Below are positions 8,450 to 15,329 of a stretch of 41,928 nt of DNA, piece by piece. Positions within the stretch are counted from its first letter, which is position 1. Each line of letters begins with the position of its first letter. Below the pieces are notes generated by a model. It made no database searches. It was not told where the DNA came from and saw only the letters and a program-made list of their open reading frames with translations. The position numbers and the translations under genes are program-made. The stretch is from Dysgonomonas sp. UBA7710 (GTDB lineage Bacteria; Bacteroidota; Bacteroidia; Bacteroidales; Dysgonomonadaceae), in contig NZ_DLFW01000001.1 of NCBI RefSeq assembly GCF_002482385.1, positions 36,362 through 78,289 of the forward strand. Direction: 5' to 3'.

Positions 8450-9691
8450 ATGAAAAGAGTTATCATACTTCCCCTCTTATTTCTATGTATATATACCTTT
8501 GCCCAAACACCTATCAATGGTATTGTTGTGGATAAGGATACAAAGAAGCCTGTTCCGGACGTTATTGTCCAATACGGAGCCTCATCGAAAGAATATGCAT
8601 ATACCAATGCCGGCGGACGATTTTCTATACCCGAGAACAGTGAGGATGTCATCTATTTTCAATGTATCGGCTACAAATCCAGATCATTATTGAAGTCTGT
8701 ACTGCGGCAACAGCCAACTGTTGTGATGGAACTCAATCCGGTCTCCCTCAATCCGGTTGTTATCAGTCCGTATGATGCCGATATGTTGCTGGAAGAAGTA
8801 ATGCTCAATACCAAAAGGAATCTGGTCACAGACCACTCCATCGGATACCTGTTACATTTTCTGCAAACAAAGACTACCGACACCCTCCAAAACGAGATAT
8901 ACCTCAAATACACAACCACTCTGGATGAAAAAATATTGAAGAAGTCCTTAAAAAAGGAACGGATACCTTATACATATAATATCGTTGACATCAGGCGGCT
9001 GCAAAAATCCGTAACTCCTACGTCCGAGCTGTACGGAGCCGAATATCACGCTTCGCACCTGCTCTCATTCGGTAAAAGTATTAATAATGAAACAACAAGG
9101 ACATATACATCCGACAGCTCTCTCATCATACTGAATATAGAACCTCTGGCCGGGAAAGAAGGCTGGGCGAATGGAGAGGTACGGATCAATAAAAGCGATA
9201 TGACTATTAAGTCGATGGAGATAGAATCGGTCGATTCTATTCTGGCCTCGCAACCTGCAAAAAGATATCTGGGAAACATGGTCCGGATATTGAGGAAAGT
9301 AGGGCGTTTCGAATTTGCTAAAGCCAGCAATGGTAAATATTACATGAAAGAATGCTACACCTATTATAAATTCAGGGCGGTGAACGAATTTGGACGTGAA
9401 GAAGAAATAGTTTACCACTGTGATGTTAATTGTATAGGCACTGTTGATGAAATAAAAATAAAGAGAAGGAAATTGAGCGGGTACTGCCAGGAACTGTTTT
9501 ATTTTCCTGATTCTACTCAGGATGACTTCTGGACTTTCAATCATAATTCCAATTCCGGTTGGAATAATTACAGTTTTACCGGAGAACTCTCTTTAGGTGA
9601 CAACTCGCCTAGAAAAGCAAAGGGTGTATCGTACTATTTGGGGAAGTCCGTTATACTGATACCATTAGCAGCTTTGCTAATCTTTATATAG
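8450..9691 (+). CDS. Secreted carboxypeptidase-regulatory-like domain protein, 413 aa
   Basis: A Sec signal peptide (MKRVIILPLLFLCIYTFAQ) leads into a carboxypeptidase-regulatory-like fold at about 20-95 (INGIVVDKDTKKPVPDVIV, then TNAGGRFSI and IGYKS). This domain opens many SusC/TonB-dependent and DUF5686-type proteins of Bacteroidota. The remaining 300 residues are beta-rich and polar and match no family I can name. They resemble the C-terminal part of Bacteroidota 'carboxypeptidase-like regulatory domain' proteins. The last residues (ILIPLAALLIFI) are hydrophobic, which is unusual and could be a C-terminal membrane anchor. No beta-barrel or plug domain is evident, so it is not a SusC transporter. 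Composite repeat copy B follows the stop. Confidence 0.8.
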   Translation: MKRVIILPLLFLCIYTFAQTPINGIVVDKDTKKPVPDVIVQYGASSKEYAYTNAGGRFSIPENSEDVIYFQCIGYKSRSLLKSVLRQQPTVVMELNPVSLNPVVISPYDADMLLEEVMLNTKRNLVTDHSIGYLLHFLQTKTTDTLQNEIYLKYTTTLDEKILKKSLKKERIPYTYNIVDIRRLQKSVTPTSELYGAEYHASHLLSFGKSINNETTRTYTSDSSLIILNIEPLAGKEGWANGEVRINKSDMTIKSMEIESVDSILASQPAKRYLGNMVRILRKVGRFEFAKASNGKYYMKECYTYYKFRAVNEFGREEEIVYHCDVNCIGTVDEIKIKRRKLSGYCQELFYFPDSTQDDFWTFNHNSNSGWNNYSFTGELSLGDNSPRKAKGVSYYLGKSVILIPLAALLIFI

Positions 9692-10133
9692 GCCTGTAAA
9701 TAAAAAGAAAAACAAAAGGTAACAGATATATCAGTTAACAGTCAACAGTTAGCAGTCAACAGTATTTCATGCAGAGATGCTAAGACGCAAAAGGTAACAA
9801 AGGTAACAGATATATCAGCTTTTAGCTGATAGCTATTAGCCGTTAGCCGAAGCTATCGCACAAGAGACTTTACAGTCATCAGTCAACAACTGGTAAGATA
9901 TAAAACCTTTGCGTCTTAGCGTGAAACAAAATAAAATGCGAGCAACTTGTAACTCTATTTAAAAAAGGTAACAAAGGTAACATCTATGTCAGTCAACAGT
10001 TAACAGTTAGTAGTCAACATCTTGTATCTCGTATCTCGTTTACTCGTATCTCGTAACTGCTTTAATCAATACTTCAAAGAGCCCAAGCTAACAGCTAAAG
10101 GCTAATAGCTTACTATATAGATAAACTTCTTTG
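9690..10133 (-). repeat. Composite intergenic repeat, copy B (inverted relative to copy A)
   Basis: Read on the minus strand this block follows the same order of words as 327-700. These are TCAAAG-AAGTTTATCTATATA (10114-10133), a GTTAGC segment and CTCTTTGAAGTATTGA (10063-10085), tandem GTTACC-TTT words (about 9965-9983), TTTTATTTTGTTTCACGC then AAGACGCAAAG, and TATATCTTACCAGTTGTTGACTG (9880-9935). More tandem GTTACC words and ACTGTTGACTGCTAACTG segments follow (9690-9850). The block also holds TCGTATCTCGT tandem words (10026-10060) that copy A lacks. No gene is seen in it. It separates the 413-aa protein gene from the TPP riboswitch. Confidence 0.7.
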
Positions 10134-10142
10134 AGAATACGA

Positions 10143-10173
10143 CTTGTTTCTCCAATAATTTTCGTTAAGTTTG
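10143..10173 (+). promoter_or_regulatory. Promoter of the thiamin salvage operon
   Basis: CTTG (10143-10146), a 19-base spacer, then TAAGTTTG (10166-10173) form a near-ideal Bacteroidota promoter. Transcription would begin about 10178-10182, exactly where the first helix of the TPP aptamer starts. Confidence 0.72.
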
Positions 10174-10177
10174 CATG

Positions 10178-10265
10178 TCACTGTTAGGGGTGTTCTTTTT
10201 TTGAAAGAGCTGAGATTAAACCCTTGAACCTGATATGCTGTAATGGGCATCGTAGGAAAACGGTC
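10178..10265 (+). ncRNA. TPP riboswitch (THI element)
   Basis: This is a thiamin pyrophosphate aptamer in the leader of thiM. Conserved pieces occur in the right order: AGGGGTG (10186-10192), CTGAGA (10210-10215), ACCC then AACCTGAT (10220-10234), a GGGCAT-type P4/P5 segment (10244-10249) and CGTAGG (10251-10256). A closing helix can form between ACTGTT (10180-10185) and AACGGT (10259-10264). The sequence between GGGGTG and CTGAGA is T-rich and can form a small extra hairpin. When TPP binds, expression of the downstream thiamin genes is expected to fall. A terminator hairpin lies 40 bases downstream. Confidence 0.93.
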
Positions 10266-10304
10266 GTATTTTAGATTAGCAGTTAATAACAAATATATAT
10301 CTAT

Positions 10305-10341
10305 AAGCCGTTTCGTACTATTCGAAGCGGCTTTTTATTTT
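10305..10341 (+). terminator. Intrinsic terminator in the thi leader (attenuator)
   Basis: An 11-bp stem pairs AAGCCGTTTCG (10305-10315) with CGAAGCGGCTT (10323-10333) with one G-U pair and a 7-base loop. TTTATTTTAA follows directly. It sits between the TPP aptamer and the thiM start at 10355. It is therefore the likely output of the riboswitch. I could not see a convincing antiterminator sequence. Confidence 0.85.
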
Positions 10342-10354
10342 AATATTTCCGGAT

Positions 10355-11152
10355 ATGATTGATATTCAAAAATTAGTGAGGGATTTAAATACTGTCAGAA
10401 GTAAATCCCCTTTGATTCATAACATCACAAATTATGTGGTGATGAACAATACAGCTAACGGCCTGCTGGCTATAGGTGCGTCTCCTGTTATGGCGCATTC
10501 GCTCGAAGAAGTTGCCGAAATGGCAAGTATAGCATCTGCTTTAGTAATAAATATCGGAACTCTTGAGCCTGAATGGGTGAAGGCTATGCTGATAGCAGGA
10601 AAGACAGCGTTAAAAAACAATGCTCCCATTGTTTTCGATCCGGTAGGCGCGGGTGCGACTACATACAGGACTCTTGTATGTAAACAGATAATTGAAGAGT
10701 GTAAACCTTCGGTTATACGGGGGAACGCCTCTGAAATAATGGCTTTATGGAATGCCAATGTACAGACTAAAGGTGTTGACAGTACCGATTCTTCGGATTC
10801 TGCGCTCGATTCGGCTAAGGCTCTGGCCCGGCAAACAGGTGCGGTAGTCGTTGTCAGTGGACAGACAGATTATATTACCGATGGAGAGAATACCCGCACC
10901 GTAGAAAATGGTAATCCGATGATGGCCCGTGTTACGGGGATGGGTTGTACGGCTACGGCGGTTGTCGCGGCCTTTGCCGCAATCAATGGCGATATGCTGG
11001 AAGCTGCTACACATGGTATGGCTGTTATGGGTGTTGCCGGAGAAATTGCCGCCTGTAAGTCTTCCGGAAACGGAAGTTTGCAGGTCAATTTTTTGGATGA
11101 GCTTTACAATCTTGATGAGGCTGCCATAAGGAATAATATAAAGCAATCGTAA
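10355..11152 (+). CDS. thiM: Hydroxyethylthiazole kinase ThiM
   Basis: ThiM phosphorylates 4-methyl-5-(2-hydroxyethyl)thiazole with ATP, the first step of thiazole salvage for thiamin. The 265-residue length is standard. Visible motifs are HNITNYVVMNNTANGLLAIGASPVM (substrate pocket, about 22-46), FDPVGAGATTYR (about 93-104), the GNASEI segment, and TGMGCTATA near 195. The Cys of the last motif is the conserved residue near the catalytic site. It is the first gene of the salvage operon, under the TPP riboswitch and terminator. The thiE start follows its stop after two bases. ATG at 10355 is the first start after the terminator. Confidence 0.96.
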   Translation: MIDIQKLVRDLNTVRSKSPLIHNITNYVVMNNTANGLLAIGASPVMAHSLEEVAEMASIASALVINIGTLEPEWVKAMLIAGKTALKNNAPIVFDPVGAGATTYRTLVCKQIIEECKPSVIRGNASEIMALWNANVQTKGVDSTDSSDSALDSAKALARQTGAVVVVSGQTDYITDGENTRTVENGNPMMARVTGMGCTATAVVAAFAAINGDMLEAATHGMAVMGVAGEIAACKSSGNGSLQVNFLDELYNLDEAAIRNNIKQS

Positions 11153-11154
11153 TT

Positions 11155-11799
11155 ATGTTGTCATTCGATTTGAGCCTGTATCTGGTTACCGACCGTTCGC
11201 TTTCACTTGGTCGGCCGTTGGAGACGGTTGTTGAGGAAGCTGTCAAAGGTGGGGTGACGATGGTGCAACTGAGGGAAAAGGATGCTTCTACACAGGATTT
11301 TTATAATATGGCGATGAGATTGAAGTCAATATTGAAACCTTGCAATGTACCTCTTATTATAAATGACCGGCTGGATATTGCTTTGGCCTGCGATGCTGAA
11401 GGTTTGCACATAGGACAGAAGGACATGCCATATACCGTTGCCCGTAAACTGCTGGGCAAAGATAAGATTATCGGCCTGTCAGTGGAAAGTGTCGAAGATG
11501 CAATCGAAGCCAATAATCTGGACGTAGATTATATCGGGATTTCTCCCGTTTTCAGTACGCTAACCAAAACCGATACCGCGACAGCTTTGGGTCTGGAAGG
11601 AATACGTGAAATAACCCGCATATCCGGACATCCCGGTGTGGGAATAGGAGGCATCAACCAGACGAATGCGCAGGATATAATACAGGCAGGCGCGAATGGA
11701 ATATCGGTAGTGTCGGCTATTATGTCGGCTCCTGATCCGCGGCAATCAGCCCGTCAGCTAAAAGAAATCGTAAACAGATCAAAAAATACAAAGTTATGA
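11155..11799 (+). CDS. thiE: Thiamin phosphate synthase ThiE
   Basis: ThiE joins HMP pyrophosphate and thiazole phosphate into thiamin monophosphate. The 214-residue TIM barrel shows VQLREKD (about 38-44), NDRLDIAL (about 65-72), GLHIGQKDM (about 83-91), GLSVES, the SPVF loop, GIGGIN and VSAI near the end, which are the phosphate- and pyrimidine-binding loops of the family. It starts two bases after thiM and overlaps tenA by 4 bases (ATGA), which indicates translational coupling within the operon. Confidence 0.96.
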   Translation: MLSFDLSLYLVTDRSLSLGRPLETVVEEAVKGGVTMVQLREKDASTQDFYNMAMRLKSILKPCNVPLIINDRLDIALACDAEGLHIGQKDMPYTVARKLLGKDKIIGLSVESVEDAIEANNLDVDYIGISPVFSTLTKTDTATALGLEGIREITRISGHPGVGIGGINQTNAQDIIQAGANGISVVSAIMSAPDPRQSARQLKEIVNRSKNTKL

Positions 11800-12449
11800 A
11801 ATGGAGTAAACAGGCATGGGATGAAGCTAAACCCATATACGAAAAAATATTAGAGCAACCCTTTATTCGGGGATTGATAGATGGCACACTGGATAATGAA
11901 AAATTCATATTCTATATCCAACAGGATGCGCTATATTTGGCTGAATATGGAAAAGTATTGACCGGGTTGGCCTCAAAGCTTAGTCGTCCCGAACATATCG
12001 AAGCATTTATTCATTTTGCCGGAGATAGTATAGCTGTAGAAAAAGCACTGCACGAAAGCTTCGTCAGTAAAATATCTTCCACATCCAAACCGGTGCCTTC
12101 TCCGGGTTGTTTGCTATATACTTCATTCCTTTTGAGGCAACTGGCAAATGCTCCTGTGGAAGTAATTGCCGCGGCTGTATTACCTTGCTTCCGGATTTAC
12201 AAAGAAGTGGGGGATTATATTCTCGAACACCAGACTATGGGCGGGAATCCATATCAGAAATGGATAGATACATATGGCGGGGAAGAATTCGAACAGTCGG
12301 TAAAAACCGCTATTTCCATTTGTGACGAACTCGCGGATAGATGTACCCCGGAACAACAGCAGGCGATGACCGATGCGTATGTAATGTGCTCCAGAATGGA
12401 ATGGATATTCTGGGACAGTGCATGGCGATTGGAGAAATGGCCTGTATAG
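11796..12449 (+). CDS. tenA: TenA family aminopyrimidine aminohydrolase (thiaminase II)
   Basis: TenA hydrolyses the amino group of aminopyrimidines released from degraded thiamin, giving HMP for salvage. The 217-residue all-helical protein keeps the IQQDALYLAEYGK segment (Asp near 43), the YTSFLLRQLA helix, the LPCFRIY motif with the catalytic Cys, and the FWDSAWRLEKW C terminus with the nearby Glu. It therefore belongs to the cysteine-containing TenA_C class. Its ATG overlaps the thiE stop (ATGA). The position between thiE and thiD fits a role in supplying the pyrimidine to ThiD. Confidence 0.94.
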   Translation: MKWSKQAWDEAKPIYEKILEQPFIRGLIDGTLDNEKFIFYIQQDALYLAEYGKVLTGLASKLSRPEHIEAFIHFAGDSIAVEKALHESFVSKISSTSKPVPSPGCLLYTSFLLRQLANAPVEVIAAAVLPCFRIYKEVGDYILEHQTMGGNPYQKWIDTYGGEEFEQSVKTAISICDELADRCTPEQQQAMTDAYVMCSRMEWIFWDSAWRLEKWPV

Positions 12450-12512
12450 GTCTCCTGTGATATAAGTAAATATAATATAAATGTAATATGTAGAATACAG
12501 AACTAAATACAC

Positions 12513-12547
12513 TGATTAAGTCTCCCCTTAGGGGAGGTTGGAGGGAC
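12513..12547. repeat. CTCCCC-TTAG-GGGGAG palindromic repeat, copy 2, at the thiD start
   Basis: The core pairs CTCCCC (12522-12527) with GGGGAG (12531-12536), followed by a GTTGGAGGGACTC arm. Its relatives are at 386-416 and 33189-33215. The arm's GGAGGG (12541-12546) lies 7 bases before the thiD ATG at 12553, so the repeat supplies what looks like the ribosome-binding site. Confidence 0.75.
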
Positions 12548-12552
12548 TCATT

Positions 12553-13362
12553 ATGAAACACTATAAAATTGCGCTTACCATTGCGGGAAGTGATCCCAGC
12601 GGAGGAGCAGGGATACAGGCCGACCTGAAAACATTTTCGGCTTGCGGTTGCTACGGGGCAACGGTGATTGTGGCTGTAGTAGATGAAAATACAATAGGTG
12701 TAACGGATGTGCATCCGATTCCGGTGCCGTTTGTGACAGGACAAATTAAATCGGTTCTGGATGACATCGGGGCGGACGCGATAAAGATAGGAATGCTGCA
12801 TTCTTCGGAACTCATACTCGCAGTGAAGGATACATTATCACGGTACAGTATGAAGAATATTGTTCTCGATCCCGTAATGGTTGCCACATCGGGCGATAAG
12901 CTTTTGCTGGACGAGGCGATTGAAACATTGAAGAGCGAACTCATACCTTTTGTCAGGGTTATCACCCCGAATATTCCCGAAGCTGAAATCTTATTGGGGA
13001 AAAAGATCAGGAGTCAGGAGGAGTTGCCAAAAGTTATTAGAGACCTTTCCTTTGGGAACAGGGTGTCCGTGTTGCTGAAAGCCGGGCATCTGACCGGGGA
13101 CAAACTGACCGATGTCTTCTACAATGCTGAAACCAATGAAATAATAGAACTTAGTTCGCAACGTATCCATACAAAGAATACGCATGGAACGGGCTGTACA
13201 TTCTCTTCTGCCATAGCTGCGTTCCTGGCCCGGGGATTGTCCCTGACCGATGCGGTAAAGCAGGCAAAAGATTATATGAATAAGGCGATCGCCGCCGGAG
13301 CCGGTTATGAAATAGGGAAGGGGCACGGGCCTGTCCATCATTTCTTTGATTTTTGGGAGTAG
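12553..13362 (+). CDS. thiD: Hydroxymethylpyrimidine/phosphomethylpyrimidine kinase ThiD
   Basis: ThiD phosphorylates HMP twice to HMP pyrophosphate, the pyrimidine substrate of ThiE. The 269-residue ribokinase-fold protein shows TIAGSDPSGGAGIQADLKTF at the N terminus, LDPVMVATSGDKLL mid-chain, TPNIPEAE, and the anion hole GTGCTFSSA near the C terminus. I start at ATG 12553, which gives MKHYKIALTIAGSD as in other ThiD proteins. The TTG at 12538 is in frame but lies inside a repeat and adds five foreign residues. It lies 103 bases after tenA on the same strand, with no terminator between, so it probably belongs to the same riboswitch-controlled operon. No strong terminator follows it. Confidence 0.95.
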   Translation: MKHYKIALTIAGSDPSGGAGIQADLKTFSACGCYGATVIVAVVDENTIGVTDVHPIPVPFVTGQIKSVLDDIGADAIKIGMLHSSELILAVKDTLSRYSMKNIVLDPVMVATSGDKLLLDEAIETLKSELIPFVRVITPNIPEAEILLGKKIRSQEELPKVIRDLSFGNRVSVLLKAGHLTGDKLTDVFYNAETNEIIELSSQRIHTKNTHGTGCTFSSAIAAFLARGLSLTDAVKQAKDYMNKAIAAGAGYEIGKGHGPVHHFFDFWE

Positions 13363-13436
13363 GAAGTGTCTGCCATATTTATGGTATTTGAGATTATATT
13401 TCATCATATTGTAATGAATATTCCATAAGTCTTTTT

Positions 13437-13444
13437 TACCTTTG
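13437..13444 (+). promoter_or_regulatory. -7 promoter element of the PLP enzyme gene
   Basis: TACCTTTG matches TAnnTTTG exactly, 30 bases before the ATG at 13474. A good -33 word is not seen at standard spacing. Confidence 0.55.
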
Positions 13445-13473
13445 GACTTTAATTTTTCAAATGTCATAAACTA

Positions 13474-14736
13474 ATGGCTCAGAACGACTCTCAAAACAAG
13501 AAATTTTCTACCCGCATTATCAGCGAAAAGTTTAACAAACAGGATGTACACGGGGCTATAGCGATGCCTGTATACCGTAATGCAGCCTTCGAGTTTTCCG
13601 ATTCGGAAAGTATTGCTGCTGCATTTCAGTATAAAGAAGAAGTGGCATCCCATACCTACACCCGGATAACGAACCCCTCGGTCGAGAATCTTGAACGTAA
13701 GATGAAAGCGGCCTCCGGCGCTGAAAATGTAATGGTGGTGGCCTCCGGTATGGCAGCCATATCCAACACTTTTCTAACGATAGCCTATGCAGGAAGTAAC
13801 ATTGTTACTTCGCCGCATCTGTTCGGCAATACTTTCTCGTTATTCAAATTTACACTTGCTGCTTTTGGTGTTGAAGTACGTTTTGTGAATACCGATAATA
13901 TTGAAGAAATAGTGTCAGCTATTGATGAAAATACCTGTGCCTTCTTCTGCGAACTGATAACGAATCCACATTTGGAAATAGCCAATCTCCCCGAAATATC
14001 GAAGGTGCTGAAGGTCCGTAATGTGCCAATGATTGTAGATACGACTATTATTCCGTGGTGTGGCTTCGATGCCCGCAAAGCGGGGGTGGATATAGAAGTG
14101 GTATCGACTACAAAATATATATCCGGAGGTGCTACTACTATCGGCGGAGCCATCCTTGACTACGGTACATTCAACTGGGCACACAATAAACGGTTGGCTG
14201 CCGTAGCTCATAAAGACGGTATGTCACAGTTCTCTTTTAAACTAAAGCGTGAGATAGCCCGTAATATAGGTGCGGCGATGGACCCTGAGGCTGCTTACTT
14301 GCAGGCTTTGGGGATGGAGTCACTGCAATTGCGCTACGAAAGGGTATCTGCTTCTGCATACGAGCTGGCTCAGTTCCTTTCCGGCCAAAAGGAAGTAGTA
14401 AAAGTGGGCTATCCGAAGCTGGAGAGTTCACCATATAAGAAAATATCGGATGATCTGTTTAGCGGAAATCCGGGAGCAATGCTTACTTTCAGCCTGGAAA
14501 GCAAAGAAGCGTGCTATAAATTTATGGACACGCTGCAAATTATCCGCCGTGCAACAAACCTGTTTGACAACAAAACATTGATAATTCATCCCGAATCTAC
14601 TATTTACGGTACGTTTTCGCCGGAACTGAAAGAAGTGATGGGGATAGAAAATAATCTGATGCGTTTGTCTGTCGGTTTGGAAGACGTTTCAGACTTACAA
14701 ACTGATATTATACAGGCGTTGAAGGTTTTGAAGTAA
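13474..14736 (+). CDS. PLP-dependent trans-sulfuration enzyme (O-acetylhomoserine sulfhydrylase / methionine gamma-lyase type)
   Basis: This is a fold-type I PLP enzyme of the Cys/Met metabolism family acting on homoserine esters, cystathionine or methionine. The 420-residue length fits. Motifs include YTRITNPSVENLE (phosphate-binding Tyr/Arg), ASGMAAISN, VDTTIIPW (PLP-ring Asp), the Schiff-base Lys214 in STTKYISGG, and the NLMRLSVGLED end. The GATTIGG sequence after the lysine, in place of GHSD, resembles O-acetylhomoserine aminocarboxypropyltransferases. The reaction cannot be fixed from sequence alone; beta- or gamma-lyase activity is possible. It has its own -7 element and is followed only by a weak AT-rich hairpin (14745-14765). 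Confidence 0.88.
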   Translation: MAQNDSQNKKFSTRIISEKFNKQDVHGAIAMPVYRNAAFEFSDSESIAAAFQYKEEVASHTYTRITNPSVENLERKMKAASGAENVMVVASGMAAISNTFLTIAYAGSNIVTSPHLFGNTFSLFKFTLAAFGVEVRFVNTDNIEEIVSAIDENTCAFFCELITNPHLEIANLPEISKVLKVRNVPMIVDTTIIPWCGFDARKAGVDIEVVSTTKYISGGATTIGGAILDYGTFNWAHNKRLAAVAHKDGMSQFSFKLKREIARNIGAAMDPEAAYLQALGMESLQLRYERVSASAYELAQFLSGQKEVVKVGYPKLESSPYKKISDDLFSGNPGAMLTFSLESKEACYKFMDTLQIIRRATNLFDNKTLIIHPESTIYGTFSPELKEVMGIENNLMRLSVGLEDVSDLQTDIIQALKVLK

Positions 14737-14793
14737 TGATTGTAATTTTACGTTAATTGTAAAATATTAGTCACTTGTTTCAAAGAAAAGTAG

Positions 14794-14801
14794 TACTTTT
14801 G
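14794..14801 (+). promoter_or_regulatory. -7 promoter element of aroQ-pyk
   Basis: TACTTTTG matches TAnnTTTG exactly, 50 bases before the aroQ ATG at 14852. An ACTTG word at 14773-14777 is a possible but closely spaced -33 element. Confidence 0.55.
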
Positions 14802-14851
14802 TCCTCTAAACAAATAAAATAGCTGAATTCGGCGCTAAATAGCTGATAAAA

Positions 14852-15280
14852 ATGAAGATACAGATAATAAACGGGCCAAATTTGAATTTGTTGGGTAAAA
14901 GGGAACCGGATGTTTACGGGAATACTTCATTCGAAACATACTTTTCTCAATTACAACAAACCTGTACGGACTGCGAACTGTCATATTTTCAATCGAATCA
15001 CGAAGGGGCGCTGATCGATAAAATACATGAGGCAGGCTTTTCATTTGACGGAATCATATTGAATGCGGGAGCTTATACGCATACATCCGTTGCCCTTCAT
15101 GATGCTATCAAGGCTGTGAACACTCCGGTAGTGGAAGTGCATATATCCAATATCCACACACGGGAAGAATTCCGGCACAAATCAATGATTGCGGCAGCAT
15201 GCAAAGGATCGATAGTCGGCTTGGGGCTATTTTCATACGAACTTGCAATAGACTTTTTTCGAAAGGTAAAAAAGGCCTGA
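14852..15280 (+). CDS. aroQ: Type II 3-dehydroquinate dehydratase AroQ
   Basis: AroQ dehydrates 3-dehydroquinate to 3-dehydroshikimate in the shikimate pathway. The protein is 142 residues, a normal length for the dodecameric type II enzyme. It keeps INGPNLNLLGKREP with Arg17, the catalytic Tyr22 in VYG, SNHEG (about 48-52), LNAGAYTHTSVAL (about 70-82) and EVHISNI with His97. All key residues are present. pyk begins 49 bases after its stop with no terminator between, so the two are probably co-transcribed. Confidence 0.96.
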   Translation: MKIQIINGPNLNLLGKREPDVYGNTSFETYFSQLQQTCTDCELSYFQSNHEGALIDKIHEAGFSFDGIILNAGAYTHTSVALHDAIKAVNTPVVEVHISNIHTREEFRHKSMIAAACKGSIVGLGLFSYELAIDFFRKVKKA

Positions 15281-15329
15281 GAAGATTAGAACAAAAAAAG
15301 AACTATATACATTTAATTAAATTGCATTT

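Noticed and set aside
9715..10060. Possible CRISPR array from repeated GTAACAAAGGTAACA and similar words
   Set aside because: The repeats are short, unequal and irregularly spaced, with no uniform spacers and no cas genes.
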